Positions 43,352 through 53,033 of a DNA stretch of 64,000 bases are shown one piece after another. Made by a program: the position numbers and the translations under genes. The notes under the pieces were generated by a model. It had not been told where the DNA came from, did not search any database, and saw only the letters and a list, made by a program, of their open reading frames with translations. Source of the stretch: Bdellovibrionia bacterium (lineage in GTDB: Bacteria; Bdellovibrionota; Bdellovibrionia; Bdellovibrionales; JAGQZY01); assembly GCA_030427805.1 (NCBI GenBank), contig JAUICP010000002.1, positions 558,001 through 622,000 of the forward strand, in the 5' to 3' direction. Each line of letters starts with the position of its first letter. Positions within the stretch are counted from its first letter, which is position 1.

Positions 43352-44350
43352 TCAATTCTCGTTAGCACCACCAACTACCGATGCTAATCGACGATCAGCC
43401 CCTACAATATCATCTTGCCCAAGGCGTTCACGAATAGGCTGCAGAATCGACCCAAAGTTATCAGCCAATCGATTGGCCAAAACTCCAGCAAATGGCCCAC
43501 TGATATTTCCGACGATCTCGGTATCGTTAGTCGTGTATTCATCGTGCTGATAAACAGCGACAAGATTGCTCTCTTCACTGTTTGTACAATCGAGATCCCT
43601 TATCAGGGTTAAAGAAGAAGCCTCATCCACTCGATAGTTTCCAGAAAAATTCACCAAGGTCGTTAGGAGGCCATAGGACTGGCGACCATTTGCCTCTGGA
43701 ACTGGTACCAATTCGTGCATGAAGAATAGACACTCGCCGCCTTCAGTTGTACAGCGTTTTACAAAGTAGCGCTTTCCAACTTGCATACCTTCGGAACGGA
43801 CTACGGCCTCCTGCCCACCGCCTGATGTATCGCCACTTGGAACGGCGAATACAACTGGATAATCGTAACCTTCAGGTGGGTTCAAAAGTTCGGTCGTAAT
43901 TGCTCGAGCGACCGCCTCGGCTGAACCACCATCTGTGCTTATTTGCGGTGATACTACCATCGGGCTTCGATATCGAATCCTCGCGTAACCGCTGCTGAGA
44001 TTGGTGGTCGAAAAACCGATATTTGCGCCATTGCGACGGGCCCCTTCGCCAGAAAGACCTGCTAGAGCCGTTTGCAGCTGCTCTCCATCTGTTCGTGCAG
44101 ACTGACAGGCATTCTCTGCTTCGCCCATTTGTCTTTCGGCCGCACTCACCTGAGCACAAGCCATGGCTCGTGTATGGTCACCACCTGAAACTTGGCCGTA
44201 ACCACCAGCATAGGGGCGGAGTCCATCGATCGCTAAAAAGTCTGAAAAATCTTGATATAAATTTTGATAGGCTGAACTACTCACGCCATTGCAGTTCGCC
44301 CAGGCACAGATCGGCCCTAGCGCTAATAGCACTCCAATTACCACTCTCAT
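43352..44350 (-). CDS. Unknown secreted protein
   Basis: The start is the ATG at 44350 (AAGGAG seven bases upstream), giving 332 residues; upstream codons to 44410 are dropped. A signal peptide (MRVVIGVLLALGPICAWAN) is followed by a helical, Cys-containing N-terminal half (residues 20-110) and a beta-rich rest. Cys residues in CNGVSSS, ACAQVS, CTTEGGECL and DCTNSEE suggest disulfides in the periplasm. No family recognised. Confidence 0.65.
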   Translation of the reverse strand: MRVVIGVLLALGPICAWANCNGVSSSAYQNLYQDFSDFLAIDGLRPYAGGYGQVSGGDHTRAMACAQVSAAERQMGEAENACQSARTDGEQLQTALAGLSGEGARRNGANIGFSTTNLSSGYARIRYRSPMVVSPQISTDGGSAEAVARAITTELLNPPEGYDYPVVFAVPSGDTSGGGQEAVVRSEGMQVGKRYFVKRCTTEGGECLFFMHELVPVPEANGRQSYGLLTTLVNFSGNYRVDEASSLTLIRDLDCTNSEESNLVAVYQHDEYTTNDTEIVGNISGPFAGVLANRLADNFGSILQPIRERLGQDDIVGADRRLASVVGGANEN

Positions 44351-44472
44351 TGCACTCTCCTTGTTAGCCTTTACTAGAGCAAGGCCTGAGCCGAAAGGAA
44401 TCTGTCCCAAATCGAAACACTGGCTAATAGAGACACAATTTGAAATTCACTGTCTAATGTTTTATCGACAGC

Positions 44473-44545
44473 CGGGAGGTTTCTATACAAAAAACTCCCA
44501 CAAGAAACCGCCACAAAAACACCTATAGATAAGCCATGGGAGTTT
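44473..44545 (-). other. Competing stem-loops between valS and the secreted-protein gene
   Basis: On the minus strand TGGGAGTTT (44500-44492) can pair with the upstream AAACTCCCA (44545-44537) or with the downstream AAACCTCCC (44481-44473), so the two hairpins exclude each other. Neither is followed by a U-tract. A pseudoknot is also possible with GGTTTCT/AGAAACC (44478-44484 and 44503-44509). Confidence 0.4.
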
Positions 44546-44569
44546 GGAAAGAATAGTTACAAGTGTAAT

Positions 44570-47245
44570 TTATGAAAGTCGATTCAAACTCTCTTGGAGC
44601 CCAGAAAGCTGAGTTTTAAGGGAACTTAATAGCTCTTTATCTGCTGCCACTAAATCTTCTGGAGCATTCTTCACAAAGTTCTCGTTACCTAACTTCTTTG
44701 TGAGTACGCCAATGTCTTTTTGAATTTTCTCCATTGATTTATTAATCCTCTTAATCTCTTCTTCAATATCAACAAGGCCTTCAAGAGGAACAATCACACT
44801 AATTTGATGACCTGAACTATGAACAGGAGTCACCGCACACTTCGAGAGATTTCCTTCTTCACCGATCTCGCAAGTCTTCAATCGACCTAGGCGCATGATC
44901 TCAACTTTGTTGGACCCTAATATCTTTTGGGCCGTATCATCAAAAGGAGCTAAACGAACATCAATTTCAATATTGGGTTTGATGCGATTCTCCCCTTTAA
45001 TGTTTCGAATGGCAGAAATGACGTCTTTAACCATTTCCATCTCTTTTGCCGCTTCCTCTGATCCAAGTGACAACCACTGAGCATCTTTTTCTGGAGTCGG
45101 AAATTCTTCGACGATCAAAGCCTCTGACTTGATCGGCAATTTGGCATAAAGTTCTTCTGTTATAAACGGAATAAAAGGATGAAGAAGACGCATGATTCGA
45201 TTTAATGTCTGGGCAAGAACTAACTGACTAGCCTTACGATCATCACTAGCATCACCGTAAACAACGGGCTTAACAAACTCCAGATACCAATCACAGAACT
45301 CGTGCCAAACGAATGAATAAACATTCTGCGCAGCCTCTTGAAAATTCATCTGCTCGAGGTTGCGATTCACATCTTCTTCAATTTGCTGAGTCTTATAAAC
45401 AATCCACTGATCCGCAACCGACATATTTGATTTTGACGGAAGCGCATTCACGCCCTCGGCCGGCACTTCAAAGTCTTTCAAAGCTCCCAGGGCAAAGCGA
45501 GTCGCATTCCATATTTTATTCATGAAGTTGCGGTACCCCTCAAGTCTTTGTTGAGAGAACTTTATATCTCTTCCTGCTGCGAGCGAAGACATTAAGGTAA
45601 AGCGAAGGGAGTCCGCTCCGTAATTTTCAATCAATTCAACTGGGTCAATCGAGTTACCGAGAGACTTAGACATCTTTCGCCCTTGAGAGTCTCTAATTAA
45701 GCCATGAATATAAACTTTCCTAAATGGAACATCTTCCTTAAATTCAAGGCCCATCATCATCATACGAGCCACCCAAAAGAAAATAATATCGTGCCCAGTA
45801 ACAAGAACATTAGTTGGATAAAAAGTCTTCAGGGTCTCAGTCTCTTGAGGCCAACCCATGGTACTAAATGGCCACAGGGCCGAGCTAAACCAGGTATCGA
45901 GCACATCGGAATCTTGATCTAGCTCTTTACTTTTACAAGACTCACATTCTGTTGGATCAGTTTCACTAACAGTGACATGCTGACAGCTCTTACAATACCA
46001 GGCTGGAATTCGATGTCCCCACCAAAGTTGTCGCGAAATACACCAGTCCTCAAGAATATTCATCCAGTGGAGATAGGTCTTCGTCCATTGCTCTGGTTCA
46101 AAAACGGTGCTTCCGTTTTCGACGACATGTCTAGCAGGTACTGCCACTTCCGAAACATTCATAAACCATTGTTCAGATAAGTAAGGCTCAACGACAGCAC
46201 CAGATCGCGAACAGTAACCCACTTTATTTTTATAGGGTTCAATTTTGTTGAGAGCTCCTTCATCTTCTAGAGCCTTTACCACCTGCTTGCGAGCCTCTTG
46301 AGTTTTTAAACCCCTAAATTGCGCAGCATTTTCATTCAAGGTTCCATCGATATTGAGAAGATTTATAAACTCAAGGTCATGGCGCTTACCAATTTCATAA
46401 TCATTGAAATCATGAGCCGGTGTTATCTTAACAACACCCGTTCCGAACTCGCGCTCTACGTACTCATCTGCGATAATTGGAATTTTTCGACCCGTAAGAG
46501 GAAGAATAACATTCTTCCCGATAAAATCCTTATAGCGGTCATCTTCAGGATGAACAGCAACGGCAGTATCGCCCAACATAGTTTCTGGTCGAGTGGTGGC
46601 TACGGTTAATTTAGCGTCAGTACCTTCAACGGGATAGTCGAGATGCCAAAGACTACCCTTTTGTTCTTTATACTCAACTTCTAGGTCAGAGATTGCTGTT
46701 TCTAATGGAGGTGACCAATTCACGAGTCGAGTTCCTTTGTAGATCTGACCCTTTTTATAAAGACTTACGAAAACTTTTCGAACAGCTTTAGAAACATTGT
46801 CGTCAAGTGTGAAGACCTCACGATCCCAATCTACAGAGTCTCCAAGTCGGCGCATTTGCTTATAGATGCGATCCCCATATTGTTTTTTCCAATCCCAGAC
46901 CCGCTCTAGAAATTTTTCTCGGCCCATTTCTAGGCGATTGGTTCCCTCTTTACGAAGTTCTTTTTCGACAACTGATTGAGTAGCAATTCCCGCGTGATCT
47001 GTTCCAGGCATCCAAAGGGTGTTAAAGCCGCTCATTCTCTTCCAACGAACGAGAACGTCTTGAATAGTATGATCGAGAGCATGCCCCATGTGTAAAAAAC
47101 CAGTGACATTCGGCGGAGGAAGAATAATTGAAAAGGGCGGTTTGGTAGACCGGTCTTCAGCTTTGAAGTGACCGCTCTCTTCCCACCATTTATAAATTCG
47201 GTCTTCTACTTCGGCATGGGAGTACCGATCCGATAATTCACTCAT
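44570..47245 (-). CDS. valS: Valyl-tRNA synthetase
   Basis: I place the start at the ATG at 47245 because GGAGA lies just upstream; the first ATG at 47257 lacks a site. 891 residues. Class I motifs: PPPNVTGFLHMGHA (HIGH-like), the editing domain with ATTRPETMLGDTAV, and KMSKSLGN. The C-terminal coiled-coil arm is present (KRINKSMEKIQKDI). It charges tRNA-Val. No T-box is expected or seen. Confidence 0.98.
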   Translation of the reverse strand: MSELSDRYSHAEVEDRIYKWWEESGHFKAEDRSTKPPFSIILPPPNVTGFLHMGHALDHTIQDVLVRWKRMSGFNTLWMPGTDHAGIATQSVVEKELRKEGTNRLEMGREKFLERVWDWKKQYGDRIYKQMRRLGDSVDWDREVFTLDDNVSKAVRKVFVSLYKKGQIYKGTRLVNWSPPLETAISDLEVEYKEQKGSLWHLDYPVEGTDAKLTVATTRPETMLGDTAVAVHPEDDRYKDFIGKNVILPLTGRKIPIIADEYVEREFGTGVVKITPAHDFNDYEIGKRHDLEFINLLNIDGTLNENAAQFRGLKTQEARKQVVKALEDEGALNKIEPYKNKVGYCSRSGAVVEPYLSEQWFMNVSEVAVPARHVVENGSTVFEPEQWTKTYLHWMNILEDWCISRQLWWGHRIPAWYCKSCQHVTVSETDPTECESCKSKELDQDSDVLDTWFSSALWPFSTMGWPQETETLKTFYPTNVLVTGHDIIFFWVARMMMMGLEFKEDVPFRKVYIHGLIRDSQGRKMSKSLGNSIDPVELIENYGADSLRFTLMSSLAAGRDIKFSQQRLEGYRNFMNKIWNATRFALGALKDFEVPAEGVNALPSKSNMSVADQWIVYKTQQIEEDVNRNLEQMNFQEAAQNVYSFVWHEFCDWYLEFVKPVVYGDASDDRKASQLVLAQTLNRIMRLLHPFIPFITEELYAKLPIKSEALIVEEFPTPEKDAQWLSLGSEEAAKEMEMVKDVISAIRNIKGENRIKPNIEIDVRLAPFDDTAQKILGSNKVEIMRLGRLKTCEIGEEGNLSKCAVTPVHSSGHQISVIVPLEGLVDIEEEIKRINKSMEKIQKDIGVLTKKLGNENFVKNAPEDLVAADKELLSSLKTQLSGLQESLNRLS

Positions 47246-47264
47246 TGCATTCTCCATTGGATAT

Positions 47265-47277
47265 CTCGACAGTCGAG
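47265..47277. promoter_or_regulatory. Palindromic site upstream of valS
   Basis: CTCGAC-A-GTCGAG is a perfect dyad 20 bp upstream of the valS start. It could be an operator. Confidence 0.25.
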
Positions 47278-47340
47278 CTAGAGACCTAAAGTATCAAAAT
47301 CAGCGCAAAAGACAAGCCGTGTCGCAGTCTGTGAGGAGGA

Positions 47341-47541
47341 TTAGTTCGTAGGTCGAATCCAGGTTTTAAAGGAGTTTTTGTTGATTTCATCAACCTGCTC
47401 AACGGATTTCATGACATCCTGAGGACTCAGTTGAGGCTCTTTCTCTGGAGCCTGAATAAAGGCGAAGTGGCCCAAGGCTAAAGATAAAATGAAGAGAAAA
47501 GTCGCTATAGATTTCACGGTTGCTAAAATGAGCAAGACCAA
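47341..47541 (-). CDS. Small membrane-anchored or secreted protein
   Basis: 66 residues with a hydrophobic N-terminal segment (KSIATFLFILSLALGHFAF) and a short polar tail. The start is uncertain: the reading frame begins at TTG, and a GTG at 47517 is possible; neither has a good RBS. It is last in the direction of the polyketide operon, 55 bp past the FAD enzyme gene. Confidence 0.4.
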   Translation of the reverse strand: MVLLILATVKSIATFLFILSLALGHFAFIQAPEKEPQLSPQDVMKSVEQVDEINKNSFKTWIRPTN

Positions 47542-47595
47542 GACCAGGCTCTATAGCCTCTCAATGGCAATAGAGGGCCAAACGGGGTGAAATTA

Positions 47596-48738
47596 TTACC
47601 CCATCGTCCTCCAATAGTAGGCTTCGGGACACCTGGTTTTTTCAAAGAGAAATGGAACAACCCCTGGAACCCACTTTATGGAGTGCCCCACAATAGAGGC
47701 CAAGGGACCGCGCATGAGGCTGTGTATAGGAAGGGCTAAATTCATCCGCCCCTTGAGAATTCGAGCCAGGTAATCGTGATACTTATGACTCGCGCTCGGC
47801 GAAAATTTGTGGCTAACGATCAGATCTGTCGCCATCCGCGCTGACAAAAGGGCAATACTCATCCCCTCTCCCGTAAAAGAAGGAATGACGGCGGCCTGAT
47901 CTCCCAATAAAAAGACACCGGGTGGTACCTTGGATGGGTCCAACATGTGGCCATAGGGAACACCCGAAATAGTAACCGGGCGATCCATTCGCTTTTGGCT
48001 CATCCTCAACCGATCGGCGAGAACTCCATTTCTCTCCGAAAGATATGATTGAAGGAGCTCCCAGGAATGGGTGAGGCTATGATCTTTGAGTTTCTTCTTT
48101 TCAAGTAAAAAACAGAGGTTAAAACGGCCTGCCTCTATCGGCGATAGACCACCATAGCCACCTTCAAAACTGAATAACTCTATACTGTTCTCGAGATTCT
48201 GTTGATGGGCTGGAGTCAAATCCAAGTGAATTTTAAAACCGACAAGATCCCTTTCTTTTCCGACACGCTTATGAAGCTTTGGCAGGTCATGCTTTCCAGT
48301 TGCTAGGAGAAGTAATGGGGCCAAAACTTTTTGGTTTTGTCCTTCAATTAAATAATATTCTTTTTCTCTTTTATAAGCCTTCACTCTCTCACCCAATAGG
48401 ACCTGAACTCCTAGGGACTCAGCCTTGTCGAGTAAAAATTGATCCAAAAGAAACCGAGAAATTCCGCGAGCTTTACGCTGCAATTTTTGTTGCAAACTGA
48501 CTTTTGGAGCGTGAAAAGAAAAGTCATCGATCAAGGGCGACTGAGCAAAATTAAAATCAAAACCAACTTCTTCGAGGTAATAACAAGCCTCTTCACTGAG
48601 GTACTCGCCACAAACTTTGTGATGTGGAGCCTTTTCTTTTTCAAAGAGGCAGACTCGCAAGCCTTTTTCCGCCAAATGAATTGCCGCTAAGCTTCCCGCT
48701 AAACCACCACCAACAATTAAAGCGTCATAGACCTGCAA
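47596..48738 (-). CDS. FAD-dependent oxidoreductase (geranylgeranyl-reductase/monooxygenase family)
   Basis: 380 residues. The FAD Rossmann motif DALIVGGGLAGSLAAIHLAEKG is at the N-terminus (in pieces), followed by LFEKEKAPHHKVCGEYLS, and the second FAD motif GVFLLGDQAAVIPSFTGEGMSIAL. The family includes phenol hydroxylases and prenyl reductases. It is the third gene of a PKS-methyltransferase-FAD operon, matching SrsC in position and type, so hydroxylation of an alkylresorcinol-type ring is the favoured hypothesis. Confidence 0.85.
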   Translation of the reverse strand: MQVYDALIVGGGLAGSLAAIHLAEKGLRVCLFEKEKAPHHKVCGEYLSEEACYYLEEVGFDFNFAQSPLIDDFSFHAPKVSLQQKLQRKARGISRFLLDQFLLDKAESLGVQVLLGERVKAYKREKEYYLIEGQNQKVLAPLLLLATGKHDLPKLHKRVGKERDLVGFKIHLDLTPAHQQNLENSIELFSFEGGYGGLSPIEAGRFNLCFLLEKKKLKDHSLTHSWELLQSYLSERNGVLADRLRMSQKRMDRPVTISGVPYGHMLDPSKVPPGVFLLGDQAAVIPSFTGEGMSIALLSARMATDLIVSHKFSPSASHKYHDYLARILKGRMNLALPIHSLMRGPLASIVGHSIKWVPGVVPFLFEKTRCPEAYYWRTMG

Positions 48739-48757
48739 GTTCAGTGTAACTCTCCAT

Positions 48758-49480
48758 TTAAGTTTTTGCGTGGATCTTCGATACGAGAATTCTAAAAGAC
48801 CAGTACCAGTCGATCTTTATACCATCGGCACTAATTCCCGCCTGCCCAATGTATCTCTTCCAATCGTCTTTGCTAAAACTTCGGGCCACAGACAATGGGG
48901 CATCATTTTTAATAAGACGATTTTTCGATACCAGCTTTGTTACATACTTAATAAAATAATAAGCCAACGGATGCCTGTGAAGGTCGTTGATGATCCAAGC
49001 ACGAGTCGAACTCTGGTCCATCCATTTTACGAAATTGCGAATTTCTTGATCGCCCAAATGGTGCATGAAAAGAGAATTCATAATGACATCAAAAGAGTCC
49101 TCTTTGCTGCACTCAAAGGCGCACTGCCGCCGATACTGAACCCTTAAAGATGGATCTGTGTGAGCTGCTGCCAAGTCCACACATTCGGGGTTGAGATCGA
49201 GCCCTAAAAACTCAATATTGTAGTCTTTCTTTTGAGCCCACTGAGCGAGATACCGCAAACTATCCCCAAAGCCAAAACCGACATCGAGTACCCGCATCGG
49301 CTTAACCTTATAATCTTCATGATTGTAGACTCTTTCTAAAAATTGACTCAAAGGAAAATAAGCGGCGGTGAAGCGATTGATTTGCTCCAACTCAGTCAGA
49401 CACTGAAAAAACTCTTTCTTCGAATAGTCACCACTATCCATGAGTTCTTCGGCATAAGTCCTTTGACTGAAATCGATCAT
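48758..49480 (-). CDS. Class I SAM-dependent methyltransferase
   Basis: 240 residues. The SAM-binding motif is VLDVGFGFGDSLRYLA, followed by an acidic residue after GLDLNPECV and by the post-motif DVIMNSLFMHHL. It starts 4 bp inside the end of the type III PKS gene (ATGA overlap) and precedes the FAD enzyme gene by 19 bp. By analogy with SrsB it may methylate the polyketide product, an inference from context. Confidence 0.83.
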   Translation of the reverse strand: MIDFSQRTYAEELMDSGDYSKKEFFQCLTELEQINRFTAAYFPLSQFLERVYNHEDYKVKPMRVLDVGFGFGDSLRYLAQWAQKKDYNIEFLGLDLNPECVDLAAAHTDPSLRVQYRRQCAFECSKEDSFDVIMNSLFMHHLGDQEIRNFVKWMDQSSTRAWIINDLHRHPLAYYFIKYVTKLVSKNRLIKNDAPLSVARSFSKDDWKRYIGQAGISADGIKIDWYWSFRILVSKIHAKT

Positions 49481-50547
49481 AGTGCACTTTTAGTAAATGA
49501 CATGGTTTCAACCGTCAGTCCGGGTCCGAAGGCGAGCGCAATACCCGACCCATCGGTCTTAATGTCCTTCATGATTTCTTTCATCACAAAAACGACTGAA
49601 GGTGAAGACATGTTGCCAAAGTTATCGAGTACAAAGCGAGAATAAGACATGTCCTCTTCGGCGATCTCTAAACCAGTTTGAACAGCATCTAAAATGGCTC
49701 TTCCACCCGGGTGAATGGCAAAAAGAGACTTGTCCTGCAATTGGACTCGCTCTTTAAAACGATCCCCTAACTGGAGAATTCCTTGCTTCAGAGCCTGCGG
49801 AACTTTCGTATCTAAATGCATTAGAAAACCCGAGTCCGCGACCCTCCAGGTAATCAGCTCTTTATCCTCAGCTAAGACATCACAGTGAAATGAATTGATT
49901 TCAAGGGGAGAACTCTCTCCAGAGACAACGCTGGCCGCACAACCATCTGCGAACAATAAAAATGACAAAAGGTCTTCAACTTCGCGACTCTCTTGCAGGT
50001 GCAAACTACAGAGTTCAAGATTAAGCACAAGAACTTTAGACTCAGGTTGAGATCGAACAATGTGATAGGCCGCCTTGTAACTATTGATTCCGGCATAGCA
50101 TCCCATAAAACCAATGAGTGACCTCTCCACATTAGGAGAAAGTCCAAGCTTAAAAATGAGATCCAAGTCCGGACCCGGAGCGTAAAACCCCGTGCAACTT
50201 GAAACTATAAGGTGAGTAAAAGATTTGGGATCATGTTTTTTAAAAACAGGTTCCAGGCATTGAGACATTAAATGAAATGCTTCGTCCTCATATTTTTTCA
50301 TTCTCTCAGCGGTCGATGGGAAAGCTCCCAATTTATAAAACCCCTCATCATCCAAAATTTTAGGACTCTTATCGGGTGCGAGAACACTGTATCTCTTACT
50401 GATGCCCGATTTTTTTTCGAGGCGCTTAAACAAGCTCAGCTGTCTCTTATCGCTCAAGAGTTGGGGAATGAAATCGACAAATTTTTGGTGCATCTGGTGG
50501 GCGGGAACCGCCGTTTCAATTTGTTCAACAAAGACTCGGTTTTCCAT
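49477..50547 (-). CDS. Type III polyketide synthase (chalcone-synthase-like)
   Basis: 356 residues. The catalytic triad of the family is complete: Cys150 (GFMGCYAG), His279 (FAIHPGGRAILD) and Asn312 (LDNFGNMSSPS). SSCTGFYAPGPD marks the neighbouring loop. Bacterial members of this type make alkylresorcinols, alkylpyrones or tetrahydroxynaphthalene from malonyl-CoA and a fatty acyl starter. With a methyltransferase and FAD enzyme behind it, phenolic lipid synthesis as in the Streptomyces srsABC operon is the closest known model. The MFS gene lies upstream on the same strand after 109 bp. Confidence 0.93.
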   Translation of the reverse strand: MENRVFVEQIETAVPAHQMHQKFVDFIPQLLSDKRQLSLFKRLEKKSGISKRYSVLAPDKSPKILDDEGFYKLGAFPSTAERMKKYEDEAFHLMSQCLEPVFKKHDPKSFTHLIVSSCTGFYAPGPDLDLIFKLGLSPNVERSLIGFMGCYAGINSYKAAYHIVRSQPESKVLVLNLELCSLHLQESREVEDLLSFLLFADGCAASVVSGESSPLEINSFHCDVLAEDKELITWRVADSGFLMHLDTKVPQALKQGILQLGDRFKERVQLQDKSLFAIHPGGRAILDAVQTGLEIAEEDMSYSRFVLDNFGNMSSPSVVFVMKEIMKDIKTDGSGIALAFGPGLTVETMSFTKSAL

Positions 50548-50656
50548 GGATTCTCCCCTTTAGCTCGAAGATCTAGCATAAAGCAATGTGTGCAAAGGAC
50601 AAGTCAACAAGGGTAAAACTTAGTTCAACAAGTGTTATGACGCCGCTTTTATAAAA

Positions 50657-51859
50657 TTAAGTAGAAGTGTCAGGTTTTAGTCTTAGGACGACTACTAAAA
50701 AAGCTAAAAAGGTCAGAGCGCCCGATAGAATAAAGGGGCTGCCAATAGATATGTGCTGATAGAACCAACCACCAATGACTGGACCAAGAATCCGACCGAG
50801 GGCCGATAAACTCTGGGTGACACCCATAACTTGCCCCTGCTCATCTTTTGAGGAATATCCAGAAATCAAACCCATGATAGGAGGGCGCATAATTCCGTTC
50901 CCTAGAGCCAGCAACGTCATGGTCACTGCGAGCAATGCGATACTCGGAGAGAAGGCAATGCCGCCAAGACCCACAGCCATGACAACGAGCCCAAAGAGAA
51001 GTAGCCCTCTCTCGGAGTGTTTCTTTAATAGCTTTCTAATCAGATATCCCTGAACAAAAACCATTACGAAACCGACGTAGGCGAAACCATAACTCGCTTT
51101 TTCAATCCCCCAGCCAAAGACATCTTCGACAAAGGGGAATAGCATGACTTCCATAAGAGCCATTGCTAAACTCGTAAGAAAGAAAGCACTCATCAATGAC
51201 CCGACCTTGGGCATCTGAAAATGATGAAACAACTTCTTAAAGCGATTTTTCTTTTCAGCGGAGACTTCAAGGTTTTTAATTCGAGTTTCTTGAAGTTTAA
51301 AAAAGGCAAAGGCGAAATTAGCAAAACAAAGAGCCGCAGCACCCAGTGCTGAGAAGCTTTGACCAAACGGTGGAGCGTCGCCGATCGACTTGCCTAAAGT
51401 TGCGAGCAAAGCACCAATCAAGGGGCCAAAAATAAAACCTAAACCAAATGAGGCTCCAATCAAACCCATGCCTTTGGAGCGCTCTTTCCCCTCTTCGGTA
51501 ATGTCAGCAATATAAGCGTTAGCCGTTGAGATCGTGGCGCTAAATGTTCCAGCAAAGGCACGAGAAATAAAAAGCATCCAATAGGTCGTTGAAAAAGCGA
51601 AGCCAATATAGGATAGACCTGCACCAAACAAACTTAAGATTATAATGGGGCGTCTACCAAAGCGATCACTCAATGTTCCCCAGAGCGGAGAAAAAATAAA
51701 CTGCATGAGAGAGAATATGGACATCAAAAGTCCGATTTTTATCGGGTCGGCAGAAAACTGGCGCGCCAGGTAAGGGCTGAGAGGAATAATAATGCCAAAA
51801 CCGACCAAATCGATAAAAACCGTGAATATAACGATAAATAGCGAGGATTTACTTTTCAT
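50657..51859 (-). CDS. MFS drug/efflux transporter (TetA-like, DHA1)
   Basis: 400 residues and about twelve hydrophobic segments. Motif A is GTLSDRFGRRPIII, and the N-terminal GFGIIIPLSPYLARQF and the repeat PPIMGLISGYSSKDEQGQVMG are typical of the TetA group. A proton-driven export role is expected. It may export the product of the type III PKS operon downstream, but a resistance role independent of it is equally possible. Confidence 0.9.
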   Translation of the reverse strand: MKSKSSLFIVIFTVFIDLVGFGIIIPLSPYLARQFSADPIKIGLLMSIFSLMQFIFSPLWGTLSDRFGRRPIIILSLFGAGLSYIGFAFSTTYWMLFISRAFAGTFSATISTANAYIADITEEGKERSKGMGLIGASFGLGFIFGPLIGALLATLGKSIGDAPPFGQSFSALGAAALCFANFAFAFFKLQETRIKNLEVSAEKKNRFKKLFHHFQMPKVGSLMSAFFLTSLAMALMEVMLFPFVEDVFGWGIEKASYGFAYVGFVMVFVQGYLIRKLLKKHSERGLLLFGLVVMAVGLGGIAFSPSIALLAVTMTLLALGNGIMRPPIMGLISGYSSKDEQGQVMGVTQSLSALGRILGPVIGGWFYQHISIGSPFILSGALTFLAFLVVVLRLKPDTST

Positions 51860-51952
51860 TAGAACTCATTTCTGACACAGGCCCTATAGAAAGTCATCAC
51901 TACAAAAGCGAAAGGTCGTTGACGCCCAATGGCGGCGTGCTAAAATTTAAGA

Positions 51953-52987
51953 ATGAGTCGCTTACTTTTCCTTTTATTACTCGTTAGCCCAACAGCGGTT
52001 TGGGCCCAAAGTTTCGGCCGAGACCCCCTACCTCCGAGTCCCGTTTGGTCCAAGGGAATTGAATTCGGAACTCAAGGCTTTTACCTCTTGTCAGAGTCGA
52101 ACTACGTCACTGCCGGCGGAGAATTTGAACGCCTCCCCAACGAAAATGATATAAGTGCCCTCGGCATAGAACTCTTTGCCAACTATAGTTTTAATCGAGA
52201 TTTTCGTATCAATGCCTACGGAGCAATCAATCGAGTTGCCGTTACTGATCAAGGGGTGAGTACTTCAAACTTTACAATGGAAGGAATCGGAGGAGGTCTT
52301 TCTTACGTCGTATGGAAAAAATATGTTCGCGTCATCTTCAAGGGTAAATTCCATTATACTCTTGATGACGTTAGTTATGATCGAACAGATCCTTTGACTG
52401 CTGATGGAATTTCCTATGTTCTCCCTGAACTTTACCTCTATAAAAAACTGGGACGAGTTATCCTATTTACAAACCTCGGGGCCCGCTTTCCGACTGAAGG
52501 GTTAGCCAGTCACTTGTTTTGGGGGATCGGCAGTAGTTTTCAAACCAATAAATTTCAGTTTGGCGCACAACTTCGAGGAACAAGTTTTATCGGAGTTGAT
52601 GAATTTTCTCTCACACCCTCTGTTCGAACTGATGTCACGGATCGAGTTAACGGTACTAGCCTTCTTTACTACGCCCCAGATCCAGAGCTGCTTGATATAA
52701 CCCTGTGGGGCGGAATGAAAATCCGCCACAACCTTTCGATTGCTCTTGGTTTTAATAGTACCATTGACGGAAAAAACTCCGCTAACAGTAGTTCCTTTTT
52801 ATTTGGGATTCGCTACGAAATGGGAAAAAAGAAAAAGTTCCGCAAAAAAACGTCACGAGTTACCGAAGAAGATTTTAAAATCGAATCGCGCACCGAAAAA
52901 ATCAGTGTTGATGACGAAGACAGCTTCACAACTCCAACCCGTTTTGGTGACGATGGTATGCCATTAGAGGATACTGAACAAATGTTG
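51953..52987 (+). CDS. Outer-membrane beta-barrel-like protein
   Basis: This covers the core of a 352-residue frame that runs to the TAA at 53009-53011; the last 24 bases of the frame fall in an inverted repeat listed separately. A signal peptide (LLFLLLLVSPTAVWAQ) precedes many amphipathic strands (residues 20-300, for example FRINAYGAINRV, YVLPELYLYKKLG, FGAQLRGTSFIGV). The tail from about 300 is acidic and Lys-rich (KKKKFRKKTSRV, SVDDEDSF), so it may be periplasmic. No known barrel family is recognised. Confidence 0.6.
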
Positions 52988-53033
52988 GAAGACAGAATTA
53001 ATCGCGACTAATTAGGCGATTAATTCTGTCTTC
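52988..53033. repeat. Perfect 18-bp inverted repeat at the ends of two converging genes
   Basis: GAAGACAGAATTAATCGC (52988-53005) and GCGATTAATTCTGTCTTC (53016-53033) are perfect inverted copies with a 10-nt spacer. The left arm is the end of the plus-strand barrel gene and the right arm the end of the minus-strand gene, whose stops abut (53011/53012). Both genes encode real residues across the repeat. No T-run is present. Confidence 0.85.
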
